Positions 45,340 through 64,000 of a stretch of 64,000 bases of DNA are shown piece after piece. The notes under the pieces are model-generated. The model saw only the letters and a program-made list of their open reading frames with translations, ran no database searches and had not been told where the DNA came from. Each line of letters starts with the position of its first letter. The first letter of the stretch is position 1. This stretch comes from Monomorium pharaonis (Eukaryota; Arthropoda; Insecta; Hymenoptera; Formicidae), in assembly GCF_013373865.1 (NCBI RefSeq), contig NC_050470.1:31107585-31171584 (forward strand), in the 5' to 3' direction. The position numbers and the translations under genes are program-made.

Positions 45340-48300
45340 GATTAAAAGGCAGATTCAGAAAAATCAGAAATGAAAAAAAGAGATGAAGATGCGATGATGC
45401 GAGAGCGTTGATTTAAGTGCACATACTTACGTTATTCAGAACACGCTGTGTTGGCGGCTGTATGTGCAGCGGATGCGGAATGTGGGCGGTGCAGGTGCAT
45501 TGTCACATTGGTCTTCCTTCGTGGTCGCGTTGCCAGTTTCGTGGCGGAGGACGCGAGGAGCGATGCGTGTAAATACGCGTACGCGTGCCGCCTGCGTTAC
45601 GCACTTGACGAACGTGCGTGAGTGAATGGCGAGTGAAAAGCTACACACACGTACGCGAATAATTGTATGCATTTTTGATTGCGTAGCGATAGGACACGCT
45701 ATAACCACAGACGTCCAATAAACACTCCTGTATTGTTTGAATATTCTGATCTCTATATATGGATATAGAGATCTCTAGGAACATTTATCGATATGCAAAA
45801 AAATTTTGTTAAAAGAAAATAATCGTACGGTACACGCGAGATATGTGCATCGTAACGAATATCTAAGAGTATCTATCTGTATATACCTTTTTCTCTGTGT
45901 GTCGAAGTTTTGCTGATCGTTTTATTTTTGATCGTTCTATTTCCAACTGATGAATCTAAAACTTTTGAAGAGCGATTTATCGGACTCGTAGGAAATGATT
46001 CATGCATTAATTGATTTCAGTTTTTTCCTCAAGTACCTTCTCGTTGATGTTACTCACAATTCACTGATTTATTGCTTCAAGAAAAAGCTTTCCGCAAATT
46101 AGCTGTGAAACGATTGGTTTTCTGTGGAAAATATTTAGATATAATGAACGTATTTCTTCGTTTTTAAATTCTAGGATTTCATAGAGAAATTTTAGATATT
46201 TTTAACTTGCAATTTTGAGAGAATTTATTATGTTATATCATATTTTTTGATATTTATACGTAAGGAATTTAGAAATTTGTAAAATATAATAGAATTTCTT
46301 TTATACTTGAAGTCGCTTTTATACTCGGTGATCACTTCCGTCTCATAAATTTTTCTTTCTTCTCGTTCTCATCTCTACGAGTGCAGACGGCAAAGTAAAT
46401 GTGAATCACTAGATTTTATTAACTGACGTGCTTCTCGATCCGTTCGAATAGCGATTCCATCAAAGAATCACCCGTTGATTTTTGATTTCGAAAGCGGCGA
46501 ACGCTACGTTTTATCTCTGTGTCAATTTGTTTAGTTACGAGGGCCTCTTGTGAAGCCACGCAACAATTAATTTTAATCCCGCGCGGACCTCGCGGGATTT
46601 TTATGTGAACGCTGCCGGTGCGCGTTCCATTGTTTCGTTGCTATCTCTTTATGGGCGCCACGGTAGAAAAAAAGCGCAATTTAAACGTAGGTATTCGTAT
46701 TTTTATTCAACCGTTCGTCGATCCCGTCAAATGTCATCGAATCTAGTAACGTTCGTCCATTACCTTGCTGGCGAGATCAACGCTCACCAGTTCGGTACAG
46801 ATCTTGAGTAGAAGAAATTCGGACGACGTGTATGGTATGGTTCAACGGTCATTATTTTTGCGATTACGAAACGATCGGCTATACAATAATTCAAGATCCT
46901 GGATCACAAATGTCCGTATAAAACACGGCACGGCGAACCTTCTCCTTAATTGACGTCTATAGATAGGTGATATACAATGTGAGAGAGGCGGTATTTCGTA
47001 GTTCTACCGTTCTGTTTAATAAAATTATTTGTTTAGATACTTATCACAACAGGTGGAATATATCGTAGGAACCTGCCTGTGTCTCGTGTGTACGTGCATG
47101 TGTGTGTATGTATGTGAGCTGCTTGCTGCGTGTCTATGTATATATGTTATACACGTGTGTCCAATTTTTTACAACCACTGCGAATCCCGGTTACATCAGG
47201 TATTAAATACGAGCGAGCAATTTCAGCGAGTTCAAATTTTCTGTAGATCGCACGGAAATCGTTTCTCCGCGCTTGTATCCACGACGATGAAAATGCGACA
47301 ATCGCATGGGAGTCACTGCTCCGTGTCACTCGATTATTAAAAATTGAACTCGCCGAAGTTGTTTTAATCCCTGAATTATATTAACGGAGCAGCTCCGGTC
47401 ACCGGTCCACAGCGCGTTCCCCTCGACGCACACGGAATTCTAAATATGAATTTACACTTCGCGCAAAGAACTATTTACAAGGAAAACGAATACTAGAGAA
47501 ACGGATACGGTTCGACAATAATTAAAATATCAAGCGTCGCACAATTAGGGACGGTTTGAAAATTTTCATTCTCGCGTTTCTCGTGCGCGAATCGTCTTTT
47601 TTCACGCGCACAATCGAAGAATTGCTATTTTAATATATGTACACTATACTATCAACAAAGATCCCAAGTACATATGATGACGCAAACTGAGTCCAATTTC
47701 CGTCCGTCGATTGCGGTATCGTGAAATTTTGTATCCCGTTATACGCTGACAAACCGAGAGCAGTAGCAAGGAACAATACGCTATTATTATATCAGCGAAT
47801 AAACCGAAAGGGAAACCGTACGACTTCGTGACCAGCTTTCGTCGCCCGTGGCTCATGGAAGCGACACAAAATCATTATAATCACAGTTAAATTTTCTGTA
47901 TAATTGCGCGGACTAGCACAAATATTTCTGTGGCTCGGTAAAAAAAAAAATGCAAATCAAAATGTCTTACTTTTCCAGAAGCTAAACAGAATAATCGACA
48001 ATAGTATTATTTTTATGGCAATATGATTACTGGAACAACGTGTGTTGTATCAATTCGATACATTTTTTTTTGATAATTTATTTCGAGGTAAACAAATTGA
48101 CTTAAAGTCTTCTTATCAAGCGTTAAAAATAATTTTATCAAATTATATTTGCAAGAGATCATATTTTTCTAGATAATAATAAAAGATGTGTGTGAATAGA
48201 CATGAGTATAAGCCGCCGTTCAGAAAACGTAGAGTTTCAAGTCAGTTGAAACTTATGAGAGAACATAATTTTATTTATTGCTGTCATGTTATACTATTGA

Positions 48301-48888
48301 AATTTATATAAATAAAATATTTTTACATATTCTTTTATTTATGAGTATATATACACTAAAAATGTGTTTTATATATTAGCTTCTCCATTATAAATATATA
48401 ACCACGAGTTTTTCTGTTCAATAAAACGATTATTGCTAGGACGTGTCACCTATATGAAAATAAAATACAATTTGAATCGTATAAAACAACTTCCCTTACG
48501 TAATGGAGACATAGAAGCGTAGAAAGCGAATCAAAACTCTACATTTCTCGCGTATACTCACATTTATCCACCGCGTCTAACGCGGTCCGCGTTAGAAAAG
48601 CATTTTCGAACTCCAATGCTCTCGAATTACCGGCGCGGCGAGGGGACAGTCGTGCCACCGGATTCGTGATATGACGGGACGATCAGGGGATGTCGCGGGA
48701 GAGGTCTGTGTTCTTGTCGATAATCGTGCGTGCGTTCACTCATCGACGTCGATCAGCCAGACAGCAGCACGGTCCAGGCGACAAGAAGTCGTCGCCGTTG
48801 CGCCGTCGTTCACGGAGATGATCTTGTTATTCATGGTGGTCGTCTCTCGCAGCAACCGCACGCTACCCTCGTAAGTCGTCGGACGGTG

Positions 48889-63093
<14,205 letters not shown>

Positions 63094-63423
63094 TCTTTCA
63101 AACGGCCTTTTGCAAACAGCCGGGGAGACTCGTTGTTGCGGCACTTCTTCCGCGGCTAGCCCAGCTAGCCCGTTACGACGGCTCTTGGAACGACTTGGAG
63201 GTAGGGAAGCTTTCGTTCCCCGGTGCTTTCGTAGCCGCGCGTCGTTCTCGTCGACGACGTTTCGGTACTCTTGGTTCTATATTCGGGGCTGTTCGACGTC
63301 GGCTAAGCGGTGCCCGGCGTCATCGTCATCGTCTCGCGCGACGCGACCCGGCGACTGTCCGCGACCTCGGACGATCGCGTATCACGAGGACGACGCACAC
63401 ACACACACACACACGCGCGCGCG

Positions 63424-63458
<35 letters not shown>

Positions 63459-64000
63459 ACGTGAAGCGTTTTGCCGTCACGTTGACTCAAATGAAGAGAT
63501 TGGTTGCCGCGCGGCTGGTCGGTAGTCGATGCGCGGCCGTCGTCAGGACGTCGTCCTCGCGCGTCGTCGTCGTCGTCGTCGTCGTGGATCGCAAACGGAT
63601 CGCTCGATCGCGCGACATTCGTAAGCGATACCCTGGACGACAGGATGATAGGAGACAAGACACTTGGATGGCCCACCCTTCGTGGAGTCGCCCTCTCCTT
63701 CTACGTCGTCCGCCGCCACCTACCTCTACACCTCCCCTCTTTCTCTCTTTACCTCTCTCTTCCTCCCTCTCTCTCTTTTCTCCTTTTTCTCCCTCACCAC
63801 TACATGTTCGCTCCGCGCAGTCTGACACTGGAGCGTGACTTCTCTCCTTTTCGCTTTCCGTTCTCTTTACCGTCCACCCGCGTAAGTGTAAAGCGTCGAG
63901 TAATACCGAGACTGCCTCTTCCTCTATCGTGCCATCACTTTTCTCGAGTTACTTGCACTGATCGCCGATCGCACTCGTCACAAATCGACAATCCGTCTGT
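63094..64000. promoter_or_regulatory. Hmx: Hmx 5' UTR and promoter region
   Basis: GC- and CpG-rich upstream DNA, with an AC microsatellite at 63395-63456 and a CT-rich stretch at about 63,730-63,800. Long overlapping frames on both strands (for example plus 62957-63838) are consequences of the composition; the plus-strand one is antisense to Hmx exon 1. Confidence 0.45.
63395..63456. repeat. (AC)n microsatellite with central GCGC
   Basis: Two AC tracts separated by GCGCGCGCGCGT, in the probable Hmx 5' UTR or promoter. Confidence 0.9.

Larger units (their letters stand above)
40941..48888. other. Gene desert, right part (3' of Hmx)
   Basis: No supported gene. It contains long GA and CT microsatellites (41094-41148, 44207-44268, 45288-45332) whose frames encode only Arg-Glu or Leu-Ser runs. 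TAATTA-bearing complex blocks occur, notably around 42,745-42,935. The last part next to 48,888 should contain the Hmx 3' UTR. Confidence 0.4.

Overview
The window looks like nuclear DNA of an insect, most likely a hymenopteran and possibly an ant. The evidence is the spliced genes with short AT-rich introns and GT/AG borders, the insect-type protein set (REPTOR, Vreteno, insect p53, Hmx), the AT-rich intergenic DNA with many GA/CT and AC/GT microsatellites, and abundant short palindromic transposons. The species cannot be named from the sequence alone. There are no rRNA genes, convincing tRNA genes, CRISPR arrays or bacterial operons. The splice models below come from reading frame, intron phase and splice consensus.

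Left part (1-18.5 kb). The minus strand carries the first coding exon of a Zc3h13/Flacc-like CCCH zinc-finger protein (m6A writer complex), which runs off the left edge. Next comes a complete five-exon REPTOR/CREBRF bZIP gene (3.7-5.9 kb). Upstream of REPTOR is a dense cluster of palindromic MITEs (7.2-9.0 kb). A putative 39-residue spliced microprotein gene (minus, 9.4-9.65 kb) stands head-to-head with a 15-exon vreteno-like gene (plus, 10.2-18.5 kb) encoding RRM, MYND and four Tudor-type domains, a piRNA-pathway architecture.

Middle (19-34.3 kb). In order: a short two-exon gene related to the N-terminal half of ORP10/11 oxysterol-binding-related proteins but without the lipid-transfer domain; a PDZ-RING E3 ligase-like gene; a convergent p53 gene (minus, three coding exons); a second MITE nest (27.8-29.3 kb) with insertions inside insertions; Nelf-A (plus, six exons), head-to-head with p53 across that nest; and mitochondrial peroxiredoxin Prx3 (plus, three exons).

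Right part (34.3-64 kb). About 14.5 kb has no recognisable gene. It is followed by the homeobox gene Hmx (minus, three coding exons spread over 14.2 kb, 620 residues) with a 10-kb first intron. The gene desert and large introns contain TAATTA-rich, non-repetitive blocks that are reasonable enhancer candidates, plus very long GA, CT and GT microsatellites that generate meaningless open frames.

Functionally this is an ordinary cluster of unrelated housekeeping, stress, germline and developmental genes. The less ordinary items are the nested palindromic transposon clusters (several unrelated families with 3-bp target duplications), the truncated ORP-like gene, the PDZ-RING protein and the microprotein candidate.
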